Shown here in pieces: positions 35,177 through 44,156 of a stretch of 64,000 nucleotides of DNA. The notes under the pieces were generated by a model. That model worked only from the letters and a program-made list of their open reading frames with translations, ran no database searches and was not told the DNA's origin. How positions within the stretch are numbered: position 1 is the stretch's first letter; every line of letters starts with the position of its first letter. Made by a program: the position numbers and the translations under genes. The stretch comes from Microlunatus sp. Gsoil 973 (GTDB lineage: Bacteria; Actinomycetota; Actinomycetes; Propionibacteriales; Propionibacteriaceae): assembly GCF_009707365.1 (NCBI RefSeq), contig NZ_CP046122.1, positions 558,001 through 622,000 of the forward strand, written 5' to 3'.

Positions 35177-35683
35177 ATGGTGGCTGTGACAGCCGATCCA
35201 GCCGATGCGCCGACCCGTGTCGTGGGCTGGCGGGAGTGGATCGGACTGCCCGGCCTGGGCGTCGATTGGCTCAAGGCCAAGATTGACACAGGGGCCCAGA
35301 CGTCGTCGCTGCACGCCTTCGGCACCGAGGAATTCGTCCGCGACGGCACCGACTGGGTGCGCTTCGAGATCCACCCGCTGCAGCGCAACGCCCGGGACGC
35401 GGTGTGGGTCGAATTGCCGGTGCACGACCGCCGCCGGGTGCGCAGTTCCAACGGGTTGGCCCAGGACCGGTTCGTGGTGCTGATGGACGTCCGGCTGCTC
35501 GACCGGGTGATCACCGCGGAGGTGACGTTGACCCGCCGGGACGCCATGGGTTATCGGATGTTGATCGGCCGGGAGGCGTTGGCGCAGGGCTTCATGGTGG
35601 ACTCCCGCGTCGTCGTATCTCGGCAGCCGACCACGCCGCCGGATCCGTGCCCGGCATGCAGAAACGGACTAGTCGGCTGGTGA
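35177..35683 (+). CDS. Retropepsin-like zinc-protease family protein (RimB-type)
   Basis: A 168-residue protein of the DUF785/"ATP-dependent zinc protease" family, which has a retroviral-protease-like fold. The catalytic Asp is in KAKIDTGAQTSSLHA. Later motifs are FEIHPLQRNARDAVWVELPV and YRMLIGREALAQGFMVDS. RimB, encoded beside RimK in Pseudomonas, processes the glutamated S6 tail, so this is the likely partner of the adjacent RimK. A C-terminal PCPACRNG adds two cysteines. Start may be ATG 35177 or GTG at 35180 or 35186. Confidence 0.85.
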   Translation: MVAVTADPADAPTRVVGWREWIGLPGLGVDWLKAKIDTGAQTSSLHAFGTEEFVRDGTDWVRFEIHPLQRNARDAVWVELPVHDRRRVRSSNGLAQDRFVVLMDVRLLDRVITAEVTLTRRDAMGYRMLIGREALAQGFMVDSRVVVSRQPTTPPDPCPACRNGLVGW

Positions 35684-35704
35684 CCGCGGGTTAGTGTTGG
35701 CCCC

Positions 35705-36619
35705 ATGTCCGTGACCGCGCGCGCCGAACGCCGGGCTTCGATCTCCGATCTGCTCCGGGGGAACAGCCGACCGCTGTTCTCCTTCGAGTTGTATCCACCG
35801 CGCAACGAGGAGGAGACCCAGCGCGCCTGGTTCACCGTTCGCCGGTTGGAGTCGCTGGCGCCGGACTTCGTCTCGGTGACTTACGGCGCCAACGGGTCGA
35901 CCCGGGACCGGACAATCACGATGACCAAGGACATCGCCGAGACCACGACATTGCGCACCATGGCGCACCTGACGGCGGCGTCCCAGAGCCGTGATCAACT
36001 GCGCCGGGTGATCGGCTCGTACGCCGCCGCCGGGATCCGTCACGTGCTGGCCATCCGCGGCGACATGCCCGGCGGGCCGCTGGTCCCGTGGGAACAACAT
36101 CCCGAGGGCCTGGCCAACGCCACCGAACTGGTGGCGATGATCAGGGAACTCGGTGACTTCTGCATCGGGGTGGCTGCCTTTCCCGACCTGCACCCGCAGA
36201 CCCGCGATGCCGATCTTGATGCCCGGGTGTTGAAGGAGAAGGCGGATGCCGGCGCTGACTTCGCGCTGACCCAGTTGTTCTTCACCCCGGCCCGTTATTT
36301 CGAGCTCGTCGACCGGGTCCGGTCGATCGGTTGCGACATCCCGATCATCCCCGGGATCCAGCCGGTCACCCGGCTGGCGCAGATCGAGCGGTTCGCCGAG
36401 CTGTCCGGAGCCGAGTTGCCGCCGCCGGTGGTCGCCCGCCTGCAGGCGGCGGGCGACGACCCGAAGCGGGTACGCAAGGTCGGCGTCGACATCGCGACCG
36501 AGCAGGCCTCGGAACTGTTGGCCGGAGGTGCACCGGGGGTGCACCTCTACACCATGAACCGGTCGCTGGCTACCCGAGAGGTCTACGCCAGGCTGCGCCC
36601 GGAGTTCGATCGAGCGTGA
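35705..36619 (+). CDS. metF: Methylenetetrahydrofolate reductase
   Basis: A 304-residue flavoenzyme reducing 5,10-methylene-THF to 5-methyl-THF for methionine synthesis. The start FSFELYPPRNEEETQRAW with its catalytic Glu, DFVSVTYGANGSTRDR, HVLAIRGDMP, ADFALTQLFF and PIIPGIQPVT are the family blocks. The length matches the bacterial single-domain enzyme. It sits 21 bp after the RimB-type gene. Its 3' end overlaps the convergent helicase gene by 50 bp. Confidence 0.95.
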   Translation: MSVTARAERRASISDLLRGNSRPLFSFELYPPRNEEETQRAWFTVRRLESLAPDFVSVTYGANGSTRDRTITMTKDIAETTTLRTMAHLTAASQSRDQLRRVIGSYAAAGIRHVLAIRGDMPGGPLVPWEQHPEGLANATELVAMIRELGDFCIGVAAFPDLHPQTRDADLDARVLKEKADAGADFALTQLFFTPARYFELVDRVRSIGCDIPIIPGIQPVTRLAQIERFAELSGAELPPPVVARLQAAGDDPKRVRKVGVDIATEQASELLAGGAPGVHLYTMNRSLATREVYARLRPEFDRA

Positions 36620-38870
36620 TCAACCGCTGGGTCGGCCGGGTCAACGCGACGTAGAGCACCCGCGATCCGCCCGGAGACTCGGCGACGATGTCGTCGGGGG
36701 AGACCACCAGCACGCCGTCGTACTCAAGACCCTTGGCCTGCAGGGCGGTGACCACGAGCACCCGCTGCAGATCATGATCATCGACGCGGGCCTCGACAGC
36801 GGCGGTGACCTGCTCGACCTGTGACGGCGGGCAGATGACGCCGACCGTACCTTCCACCGCGCCGAGCAGGTCGCGGACCGCCTGGACGGCCGAGCTTTCA
36901 TGATCACCGTCGGCGGTCCGCAGGTCCGGGTCGACGCCGGTGGACCGGACCGCCCGGGGCAGGTCGGCCTGCGGGTAGGCGTCCAGGGCGACCTTGGCGG
37001 CCAGTTCGAAGACCTCGGACGGGCTGCGGTAGTTGGTGCTCATCCGGAACTCCCGGTGCGGCGCGTTGCCGATCACCTGTTGCAGCGCCTGCTGGGCCTC
37101 CTCGGGGTCCGGCCAGGAGCTCTGCGCCAGGTCGCCGACGATGGTCCAACTGGCGTGCTGACCACGGCGGCGCAACATCCGCCACTGCATCGGCGAGATG
37201 TCCTGCGCCTCGTCGAGCAGGATGTGGGCGTAGGTCTGGTACGGCTCGGCGAACGGGTCGACCTCGCGCTGCACCGCCAGCCGGTCGGCGGTGGTGACCA
37301 CCTCGCGGACCTCGGTGCCGTCATCGTCGAGGAAGATGTTCGGCTCCGCCTCGCCTTCGGGCAGCGGGCCGATCCGGTCGATCAGTTCGTCGAGCAGGGC
37401 TCCGTCAGCGACGGTCGGTTCGCCACCGGCCCGGATGCTCTCCGCCAGCACCTGTTGATCATGCTCGGACAGATCGCCCGCGACCCGCGCCACCGTCTCC
37501 GGGTCACCCAGCCTGGCCAGCGCCTCCTCGGCCGACAGGTACGGCCACCAGGCGTTGCAGAACATCCGGAAGGTGGCCATCTCGCTGACCAGGTCATCGA
37601 ACTGGTCCCGTTCCAGTTCGATCTCCTCGGGCTTGCGCTGCCACAGTGCGTTGATCAACGCCGTCTCGGCTGCTGCCCGCCCCTGATTGACCCGATAGCG
37701 GGACATCACGTCGGAACGGATCCTGGCGAGGGTGTCGGCGCGCAGCACCAACGGCTCGCCCTTGATGGTGATCGCCAGCATGTCCGGCGCGCCCTTCGGC
37801 GGTTCCGCGGCCAGTCGCTTGAGGATGCCGACCATCGACAGCCGGCCCTTGATCGTCGCGACCTCGGCGCTGTCGTTCCGTTCGCCGCTCACCCTGACCA
37901 CGTCGTCGGCGACGGCGCCGATCGGGCGCAGGGTCACCGATTCCTCACCCAATGACGGCAGCACCCGTTCGATGTAGTTCATGAACACCCGGCTCGGTCC
38001 GACCACCAGGACCCCGCCGGACTCGAACCGCCGCCGGTTGGAGTAGAGCAGATACGCCGCCCGGTGCAGGGCGACAACGGTCTTGCCGGTGCCGGGGCCG
38101 CCGGTGATCATCGTTACGCCCTGGTACGGCGCGCGGATCGCCTCGTCCTGTTCGGCCTGGATGGTCGCCACGATGTCGCGCATCTGCGGGCCCCGTGCCC
38201 GGGTCAACGCCGCCATCAGCGCACCCTCGCCGACCACGACCAGGGTCTCGTCGCTCTGATCGCCGTCCAGCAGATCGTCCTCGATCCCGATCACCTGCTG
38301 GCCGCGGGATCGCAACACCCGGCGGCGGACAATGTCCATCGGCCGGGTCGGGGTGGCACGGTAGAACGGCTCGGCGGCGGGCGCCCGCCAGTCGATCACC
38401 AACGGCTCGTAGTCGTCGTCCCGGACACCGATCCGGCCGATGTAGTGGGTCTCGGAGTTCGTGCGGTCCAGGCGGCCGAACACCAGGCCCTCGTGCTCGG
38501 CATCCAGGGTGGCCAACCGCTTGGCCGCCTGGAACGCGAACACGTCGCGCTCGTAGAGGCCGGTTCCGTCCTCCTCGCGCACATAGCTGTTGCGATCGGA
38601 CTGGTAGAGCGCCCGGCCCTCCGATGCGACCTGCCGGGCCGAGCGGGCGGCCTCGGCGAGGCGGGCATAGACCCTGTCGACGTGAGCCTGTTCGCCGGCG
38701 ATCTCGGCGGCGATCACCTCGGGTGAGGTGGTCGGGCGGGTGCCGCCCCTGCCGTTGGGATGGTGCTGTGCCGATTGTCCGGCCGACTGTTGAGTTGTGG
38801 TGTGCGTTGTCGATTCCGAAGACGTGGACATTCTCGAGGTCTGCGTCGGAGTCTCACCGGGAGTTGTCAA
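36570..38870 (-). CDS. HelD/HelR-type UvrD-like ATPase acting on RNA polymerase
   Basis: About 766 residues from TTG 38870, which has AAGGA five bases upstream; ATG 38831 is the next candidate. A Ser/Thr-rich N-terminus precedes an antiparallel coiled-coil arm (AAEIAGEQAHVDRVYARLAE, then RLATLDAEHEGLVFGRLD), then DWRAPAAEPFYRATP, Walker A GGPGTGKTVVALHRA, Walker B LLDEAQDISPMQWRML, MSTNYRSPSEVF and VTALQAKGLEYD. This is the layout of actinobacterial HelD/HelR, which removes stalled RNA polymerase from DNA and can shield it from rifampicin. A role in rifampicin resistance is not shown here. Confidence 0.9.
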   Translation of the reverse strand: MTTPGETPTQTSRMSTSSESTTHTTTQQSAGQSAQHHPNGRGGTRPTTSPEVIAAEIAGEQAHVDRVYARLAEAARSARQVASEGRALYQSDRNSYVREEDGTGLYERDVFAFQAAKRLATLDAEHEGLVFGRLDRTNSETHYIGRIGVRDDDYEPLVIDWRAPAAEPFYRATPTRPMDIVRRRVLRSRGQQVIGIEDDLLDGDQSDETLVVVGEGALMAALTRARGPQMRDIVATIQAEQDEAIRAPYQGVTMITGGPGTGKTVVALHRAAYLLYSNRRRFESGGVLVVGPSRVFMNYIERVLPSLGEESVTLRPIGAVADDVVRVSGERNDSAEVATIKGRLSMVGILKRLAAEPPKGAPDMLAITIKGEPLVLRADTLARIRSDVMSRYRVNQGRAAAETALINALWQRKPEEIELERDQFDDLVSEMATFRMFCNAWWPYLSAEEALARLGDPETVARVAGDLSEHDQQVLAESIRAGGEPTVADGALLDELIDRIGPLPEGEAEPNIFLDDDGTEVREVVTTADRLAVQREVDPFAEPYQTYAHILLDEAQDISPMQWRMLRRRGQHASWTIVGDLAQSSWPDPEEAQQALQQVIGNAPHREFRMSTNYRSPSEVFELAAKVALDAYPQADLPRAVRSTGVDPDLRTADGDHESSAVQAVRDLLGAVEGTVGVICPPSQVEQVTAAVEARVDDHDLQRVLVVTALQAKGLEYDGVLVVSPDDIVAESPGGSRVLYVALTRPTQRLITLDRTPGAAWRRPLG

Positions 38871-38935
38871 AACGATCCTTACCCCATTGGTCGAATAGGC
38901 GAGTCTACCCGTTCCGGACCCCGGCCGGGAGGTGT

Positions 38936-40207
38936 TCAACGGGGTTCCAACGGGTGGTCGGGTGCGATCAACCGTTGGACGGCGTAGGCGGCGAGCGCGC
39001 CGGACAGGATCTGCTGGGAGGTGCCCGGCCCGCCGCGGCCGAACGGCCCGGCGGTGAACAGTCCATGGACCGAGCTGGCGGTCGGCGGACGGTCGAGCCA
39101 GCTGCCGAAACCGCGCCAGGCGAGGCCGGCAGCCGGATCGGGGCGCCCGGACCGGTAGTCGCAGGTGAGCTCGAGGGTCCGGCCGGCCACCCGCCGGGTG
39201 TAGCTGATCGTCGGGGCGGCCGCCCGGTTGTGTCGTACGGTCTCGGTCGGTCCGGCATCGGTGTGGAGGTCCGCCCAGGCCAGACCGGTGGCAGGTGCCA
39301 GCGCGGGCTGCAACCGGCCCACCCGGCGGCGTTCGGCCGCCGCGACCGAGCCCGGAAGGAGCCGCTGATAGAGCTGATGGGCGTCGCAGGTGGCCACAAC
39401 GGCCCGGGTCACGATGGTGTCCCGGTCGGTGGTCACCGAGAGCGGGCCGGTGCCGATCGCGGTCGCACGGGTGCCGGTGCGGATCTCCACCCGGCGCAGC
39501 TCCAGCCGCTGCCGCAGCGTGTTGATCATGGTCGTCCCGGACCCGGCGGTCCAGCGTCCGAACGTCCGGTCCAGATACAGCTGGACGGCGATGAAGGCCG
39601 GTGTGCTGTCCGGGCGGGACCCGAACTGGAAGGCCAGATCGGTGATCACCGCCGACAGCTGCGGATGATCAAGATCGGCGGCAAGGTTCGCCAACGACCT
39701 CCTGTGCAGCAAGGTTTTGCGCACCGTTCGGGACAGCTGCTTCCCGTCCACGAGTTCGGCCTCGACACCCAACGGCCGGAGTGCCTGCCAGACCTCGCCC
39801 AGGCTGTCCAGGAGATCGCGCCACCGGTCGGCGGCGGTGCGTCCGAACCGGTCGTCGATGGCGGCATGTTGATCACCACGGCCGATCGGCAGGACGAATT
39901 GGGTGCCGTCGGCGAAGATGTGCCGCGCCGGGGGAGCGGGAACCAGGTCCTCGCCACTGCGAGCGAACTCCGCCTCCAGGGCGCGACCGCTCTTGCGGAA
40001 CAGATCGCGCCACGGCGCCGGGAAGGAGAAGATCGGCGGCGCGGCGTCAACGGTCACCCCGTCCAGTTCCTGCGTGGCCCAGCCGCCGCCGATCCGGTCG
40101 CGCTGTTCCAGCAGGATGACCCGATGACGCGCCTTGGCCAGCCGGGCGGCCGCAGCGATGCCGGCCAGCCCGGCGCCGATGACCACCACATCGCATTCCT
40201 CGGGCAC
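38936..40207 (-). CDS. Phytoene-desaturase-like FAD oxidoreductase
   Basis: A 423-residue flavoprotein of the CrtI/amine-oxidase group. The N-terminal Rossmann motif VVVIGAGLAGIAAAARLAKA is followed by ILLEQRDRIGGGWA; a C-terminal FAD block reads GLFTAGPFGRGGPGTSQQIL. It probably oxidises an isoprenoid or other lipid. The P450 gene is only 5 bp upstream on the same strand, so the pair is an operon. Start is GTG 40207. The exact substrate is unknown. Confidence 0.82.
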   Translation of the reverse strand: MPEECDVVVIGAGLAGIAAAARLAKARHRVILLEQRDRIGGGWATQELDGVTVDAAPPIFSFPAPWRDLFRKSGRALEAEFARSGEDLVPAPPARHIFADGTQFVLPIGRGDQHAAIDDRFGRTAADRWRDLLDSLGEVWQALRPLGVEAELVDGKQLSRTVRKTLLHRRSLANLAADLDHPQLSAVITDLAFQFGSRPDSTPAFIAVQLYLDRTFGRWTAGSGTTMINTLRQRLELRRVEIRTGTRATAIGTGPLSVTTDRDTIVTRAVVATCDAHQLYQRLLPGSVAAAERRRVGRLQPALAPATGLAWADLHTDAGPTETVRHNRAAAPTISYTRRVAGRTLELTCDYRSGRPDPAAGLAWRGFGSWLDRPPTASSVHGLFTAGPFGRGGPGTSQQILSGALAAYAVQRLIAPDHPLEPR

Positions 40208-40212
40208 AGCGG

Positions 40213-41505
40213 TCAGAGGGTCGCCGTCTGTTCGCTGTGCAGCCGTACGGGCAGCGACTTGACCCCGTAGACGATCGAGAGCCGCTGGAACTCGAGCTCA
40301 CCGGGTTCAACGGCCAATCTCATCTCGGGATACTGGCGGGCCAGGGCGACGAAGGCGGCGCGCAACTCCATCCGGGCCAATTCCGCACCGACACAGCGAT
40401 GCATGCCGTAGCCGAAACCGAAGTGGGACTGGCCCGGATTGCGATGCGGGTCGAACGCGTCGGGATGATCACCGAACTGCCGCGGATCCCGGTTGGCGCC
40501 GCTGAGCGAGACGAGGATCGGGTCGCCGGCCTTGATCCGCCGGCCGCCCAGTTCATGGTCCTGTTTGGCGAACCGGGGGAAGCCGATCTGCACCACGCTG
40601 AGATAGCGGAGCATCTCCTCGACGATCTGGTCGACGCTGCCGGGGTCGTCGGTCAGCATCCGGATCGCCTCCGGGTTGCGCATCAGCACCAGCGAACCCA
40701 GCGACAGCATGCTTACCGAGGTTTCGTAGCCGCCGGTGAAGACGCCGTCGACCAGGCCGGCGATCTCCAGGTCGGTGGCATCGGGATTGTTCACGATCAA
40801 CTGGCCGATCAAACCGTCACCGGGATCGGCCCGCTGGCGGCGTACGGCTTGGATGATGAAGGTCCGTGACGTGGCACCGGCACCCAACGCACCCATGCCA
40901 CCCGACATCAGGTCGAAGCGCGCCGGGCCGAGTTCGAGGAACTCGTCGCGATCCTCCACCGGCAGGCCGAGCAGGTCGCAGATCACCCCGAACGGGATCG
41001 GGAACGCGAAGTCCCGGACCAGATCGACGATCGGGCCGCGGCTGCTGAGATCGTCGAGCTGGCGCTGGATGGTCTGGGAGATCAGTGGGTCGAGCCGCTG
41101 CAGCCGCCGCCTGGTGAATTCCGGGGTGAGCATCTTGCGCAGCCTGGTGTGGTCGGGCGGGTCGGTGAAGCCCAGGCCGCCGATGTCATGTGCGTCGGAG
41201 GTGTCCCGGTTTCCGACGTACGGCCGGACGTCGTTGCTGTAGCCGTCCCGGTGGCCGAGGACCTCCCTGGCCTCCGGATATCCCGACACCAGCCAGATAC
41301 TCAGCCCGAAGAGCTTTCCCAGCCGGGTCACCGGTTCGGCATCCCGCCGATCGCCGAGCGCGGGAACGGGATCGAGGCCGGTCCGCAGCAGCGGCAACCG
41401 GAACGGGCGCGGAACGCTCTCCAGCCGGGACAGGTCGAGTTGCCCTCCGGTGCGGCTGAGAATCCGCCGACCTATCCAAGAACCGACCCAGGACCGAATC
41501 CCCAT
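40213..41505 (-). CDS. Cytochrome P450
   Basis: A 430-residue bacterial class I P450. The heme-binding loop is FGFGYGMHRC371VGAEL. The ExxR motif is EEMLR, and the I-helix reads DGVFTGGYETSVSML with the acid-Thr pair. The C-helix region DPPDHTRLRKML is conserved. The enzyme needs a ferredoxin and reductase encoded elsewhere. It is the first gene of a pair with the desaturase-like FAD enzyme, suggesting oxidative tailoring of a terpenoid or steroid-like molecule; this is inference. Confidence 0.93.
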   Translation of the reverse strand: MGIRSWVGSWIGRRILSRTGGQLDLSRLESVPRPFRLPLLRTGLDPVPALGDRRDAEPVTRLGKLFGLSIWLVSGYPEAREVLGHRDGYSNDVRPYVGNRDTSDAHDIGGLGFTDPPDHTRLRKMLTPEFTRRRLQRLDPLISQTIQRQLDDLSSRGPIVDLVRDFAFPIPFGVICDLLGLPVEDRDEFLELGPARFDLMSGGMGALGAGATSRTFIIQAVRRQRADPGDGLIGQLIVNNPDATDLEIAGLVDGVFTGGYETSVSMLSLGSLVLMRNPEAIRMLTDDPGSVDQIVEEMLRYLSVVQIGFPRFAKQDHELGGRRIKAGDPILVSLSGANRDPRQFGDHPDAFDPHRNPGQSHFGFGYGMHRCVGAELARMELRAAFVALARQYPEMRLAVEPGELEFQRLSIVYGVKSLPVRLHSEQTATL

Positions 41506-41965
41506 CCTCTACCCCCGTCCTGCGTCACAGCGCATGTTTGACCCAACATCTCAGGTGTTCACCAACAAATATCGTGAACCTACCGGGACGCCGGTTCTCG
41601 GCGTACCAACAAAACGCCTCCCGCTCAGCATCGGGCCGATTGCGGCGCACCCGGACACATCCGCGCGTCGACTCTGGAAATTGTCGGACCCTGCCTGTAG
41701 TGTTCAGTTCTGTCGAACACGCGTTCGAATCGGGAACTTGGGGAAGGGACCGGATCGAACGCAACGACGGCGCCGTGTTCGCGGCACGGACGCATCCGGG
41801 CTGCTCCGGCCGGACGGACCTCGACCCCCGTCCCGGCCGGGGCTCCGGCCGACATCGCAGGGACACCTTGGCGCGACGGAGGCGGGGACTTGAGAAGATC
41901 GTCCCAGGGCCGCAGCGTGACTGCCGGTCCGGTAACCGGTTCTGATGCGGCGCAGGAGGTCAACC
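41506..41965. promoter_or_regulatory. Divergent region between P450 and methyltransferase-dinB units
   Basis: Near the P450 start, CCAACA occurs at 41543, 41562 and 41606, and an inverted pair GTTCAC (41557-41562)/GTGAAC (41574-41579) is centred in an AT-richer stretch, possibly a regulator site. At 41713-41728 is the LexA box. AGGAGG at 41954-41959 precedes the methyltransferase ATG. Open frames across this region have no recognisable family. Confidence 0.45.
41713..41728. promoter_or_regulatory. LexA (SOS) box
   Basis: TCGAACACGCGTTCGA is a perfect match to the actinobacterial/Bacillus-type SOS box, TCGAAC-N4-GTTCGA. It lies upstream of the methyltransferase-dinB unit and would place the translesion polymerase under DNA-damage control. 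Confidence 0.85.
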
Positions 41966-42700
41966 ATGGGCGAGGTCCGACGACAGTCCCGCCCGCATCG
42001 TCCGCGATCGGTCGCCGATGCGTTGCTGGTGGATCGGCTGTCGGCGCAACTATCGAACTGGCAGACATCTCGGGGACTTGCCGACTACGCGGTGACCGAT
42101 CTCGGCGGCGGCACCGGAACGCTGGCGATGAGCCTGGCCGAAGCAGGACACCGGGTGACCGTCGTCGACCCGAGCCTGGACGCGTTGGCCTCCCTGCAAC
42201 GTCGTACGGCAGAACGCGGCCTGGCCGACCGGTTGCAGGGCATCCAGGGCGATGCGGGGAACCTCGTCGAGTTGCTCGGGGAGGCGTCGACCGATGTGAT
42301 GATCTGCCACCGGACGCTGGAGGTCGTCGACGACGTTGCGACCGCGCTGTCCGCGATGGCCACCGCGGTCCGATCCGGCGGCGTGCTCAGTGTTGTCGTG
42401 CCGCAACGCCGCGCCGCGGTCATCTCCCAGGCACTGCAGGGACACATCGGGGCCGCTCTGGAAGCCATCGACGATCCCTCCCGATTCGACCTGGACCAGG
42501 TGTGCTCCATGATCACCGAGGCCGGCTTCCGGATCGCCGAGATCGAGGGCATCGGCGTGCTGTCCCACCACGTGCCGGCCGCGATGATCGAATCCGAAAC
42601 CGGTCTGGCCGAGCAGTTGTACCAGCTGGAGTCCCGGTTGAGCCGAGATCCGGCCTTCCGAGCAGTGGCCGCCTGGGCGCACATCTTCGCGTCCCGCTGA
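41966..42700 (+). CDS. Class I SAM-dependent methyltransferase
   Basis: 244 residues from ATG 41966, chosen for the AGGAGG site six bases upstream. Motif I is VTDLGGGTGTLAMSLAE, followed by VTVVDPSLDALASLQ and the post-motif GIQGDAGNLVELL. It belongs to the UbiE/SmtA-like group; the target is unknown. It is 31 bp upstream of dinB and downstream of a LexA box, so it may be damage-inducible together with dinB. Confidence 0.87.
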   Translation: MGEVRRQSRPHRPRSVADALLVDRLSAQLSNWQTSRGLADYAVTDLGGGTGTLAMSLAEAGHRVTVVDPSLDALASLQRRTAERGLADRLQGIQGDAGNLVELLGEASTDVMICHRTLEVVDDVATALSAMATAVRSGGVLSVVVPQRRAAVISQALQGHIGAALEAIDDPSRFDLDQVCSMITEAGFRIAEIEGIGVLSHHVPAAMIESETGLAEQLYQLESRLSRDPAFRAVAAWAHIFASR

Positions 42701-42731
42701 ACCCCGGCACCCCGTCGGCGGGCGGTGCCCC

Positions 42732-43964
42732 GTGAGCACAATCATGCACGTCGACATGGACGCGTTCTTCGCCTCGGTCGCGCTGCGGCACCGGCCGGAG
42801 TTGTGGGACGTGCCGGTGATCGTCGGCGGCGCCCACCGCAGTGTCGTCCTGGCGGCCAACTATCCGGCCCGCAAACTCGGCATCAGCTCCGGCATGCCGG
42901 CCATGCGCGCCCGCCGGATGGTGCCGGAGCTGGTCACCGTGCCGCCCGACTACGACAGTTTCAGTACGGTCTCGGCGGGCGTCTTCGCGATCTTCGACAG
43001 TGTGACCGACCGGGTGGAACGCGGATCGATCGAGGAGGCGTTCCTCGACATCACCGGCAGCACCCGGCGGCTGGGCACGCCGCGGGAGATCGGGGAGTTC
43101 ATCCGGGCAACGGTCGCCGACGAGCAGCAGATCACCTGCTCGGTCGGGATCGCGCCGACCCGGTTCGTCGCCAAGGTCGCGTCCCGGCAGGCCAAACCTG
43201 ACGGGCTGCTCGAGATCACCGCCGACGCCATCGCCGACTTCCTGCATCCGCTGAAGGTGGAGGACCTGTGGGGGATCGGCCGGTCCACCGCCGACACCCT
43301 GCACCGGCTCGGCATCTTCACGGTGGCCGACCTCGCCCGCATGCCGCGGCCGGTCCTCCAGCACACCTTCGGTCCGCGGTACGGCGCCCAGCTGGCCGAC
43401 CTGGCCTGGGGACGAGACGCCCGCAGGGTCACTCTCGGCGCTCGGGAACACAGCACCGGAGCATCGGAGACCTTTGCCGTCGACACCTCGGATCCGGTGA
43501 TCATCGAACGGGAACTGCTCCGAATGTCCGACCGGGTCGCCCGCCGGATGAGGGCCTCCGGGCATCTCGCCCGGACCCTCAGCATCACCATCCGTTACTC
43601 CGACTTCTCCACGATCAACCGGTCGGCCGTCCTGCCGACCCCGTCCGATGTCACCGGAGAACTGCATGCCGTGGCCGTACGGCTCTTCGCACCGCTGGCC
43701 AAGCGTCGCCGCAAGATCCGCAAGGTCGGTGTCCGCGGCGAGCAGATGGTCCGCGCCGACCGCACGTATCGCCAACCACAGCTCACCGACCCGGAACGCG
43801 GCTGGCGGGAGCTGGAGTTCGCGGTGGACGCAGCCACCGAGAAGTTCGGCCGGTCATCGGTGCAGCGGCTCGCCCTGGTCCGCCGCCCGGTCGGAACCGC
43901 CGCCGGGTTCGACCCGCCGGCCCCGCAACGCACCACGCCGCATCCCCGGCTTCGGTCGGGTTGA
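42732..43964 (+). CDS. dinB: DNA polymerase IV (Y-family)
   Basis: A 410-residue translesion polymerase. The first catalytic acid is D8 in MHVDMDAFFAS, and YPARKLGISSGMPAMRAR holds the nucleotide-contacting residues. The second motif reads GSIE101E102AFLD, where the usual form is SIDEAFLD, so one catalytic Asp is Glu. VEDLWGIGRSTADTLHRLGI is the HhH region, and the little-finger domain follows. The start is GTG 42732. No clear beta-clamp-binding QxxLF peptide is seen at the C-terminus. Confidence 0.93.
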   Translation: MSTIMHVDMDAFFASVALRHRPELWDVPVIVGGAHRSVVLAANYPARKLGISSGMPAMRARRMVPELVTVPPDYDSFSTVSAGVFAIFDSVTDRVERGSIEEAFLDITGSTRRLGTPREIGEFIRATVADEQQITCSVGIAPTRFVAKVASRQAKPDGLLEITADAIADFLHPLKVEDLWGIGRSTADTLHRLGIFTVADLARMPRPVLQHTFGPRYGAQLADLAWGRDARRVTLGAREHSTGASETFAVDTSDPVIIERELLRMSDRVARRMRASGHLARTLSITIRYSDFSTINRSAVLPTPSDVTGELHAVAVRLFAPLAKRRRKIRKVGVRGEQMVRADRTYRQPQLTDPERGWRELEFAVDAATEKFGRSSVQRLALVRRPVGTAAGFDPPAPQRTTPHPRLRSG

Positions 43965-44156
43965 CCGACCGTTACCGTCTCGCGCTTGCCTTCGGACCGT
44001 CTCGGCCCATATGGTCAGGCCAGGTCCGGAAGTTCAGGGATCGTTACGGGGGAATGCCGGTTGATGTTTCCCACAACCCCCTGGACGCCTAGACTGTCTG
44101 TAATCACGCCACACACGTGGATGAGGCGGACCAAACGAAACGGTGGGAGGTGGCCC

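Noticed and set aside
41538-41945. A 135-residue plus-strand open frame before the methyltransferase
   Set aside because: No family, it spans the LexA box and likely promoter, and has no convincing ribosome site.
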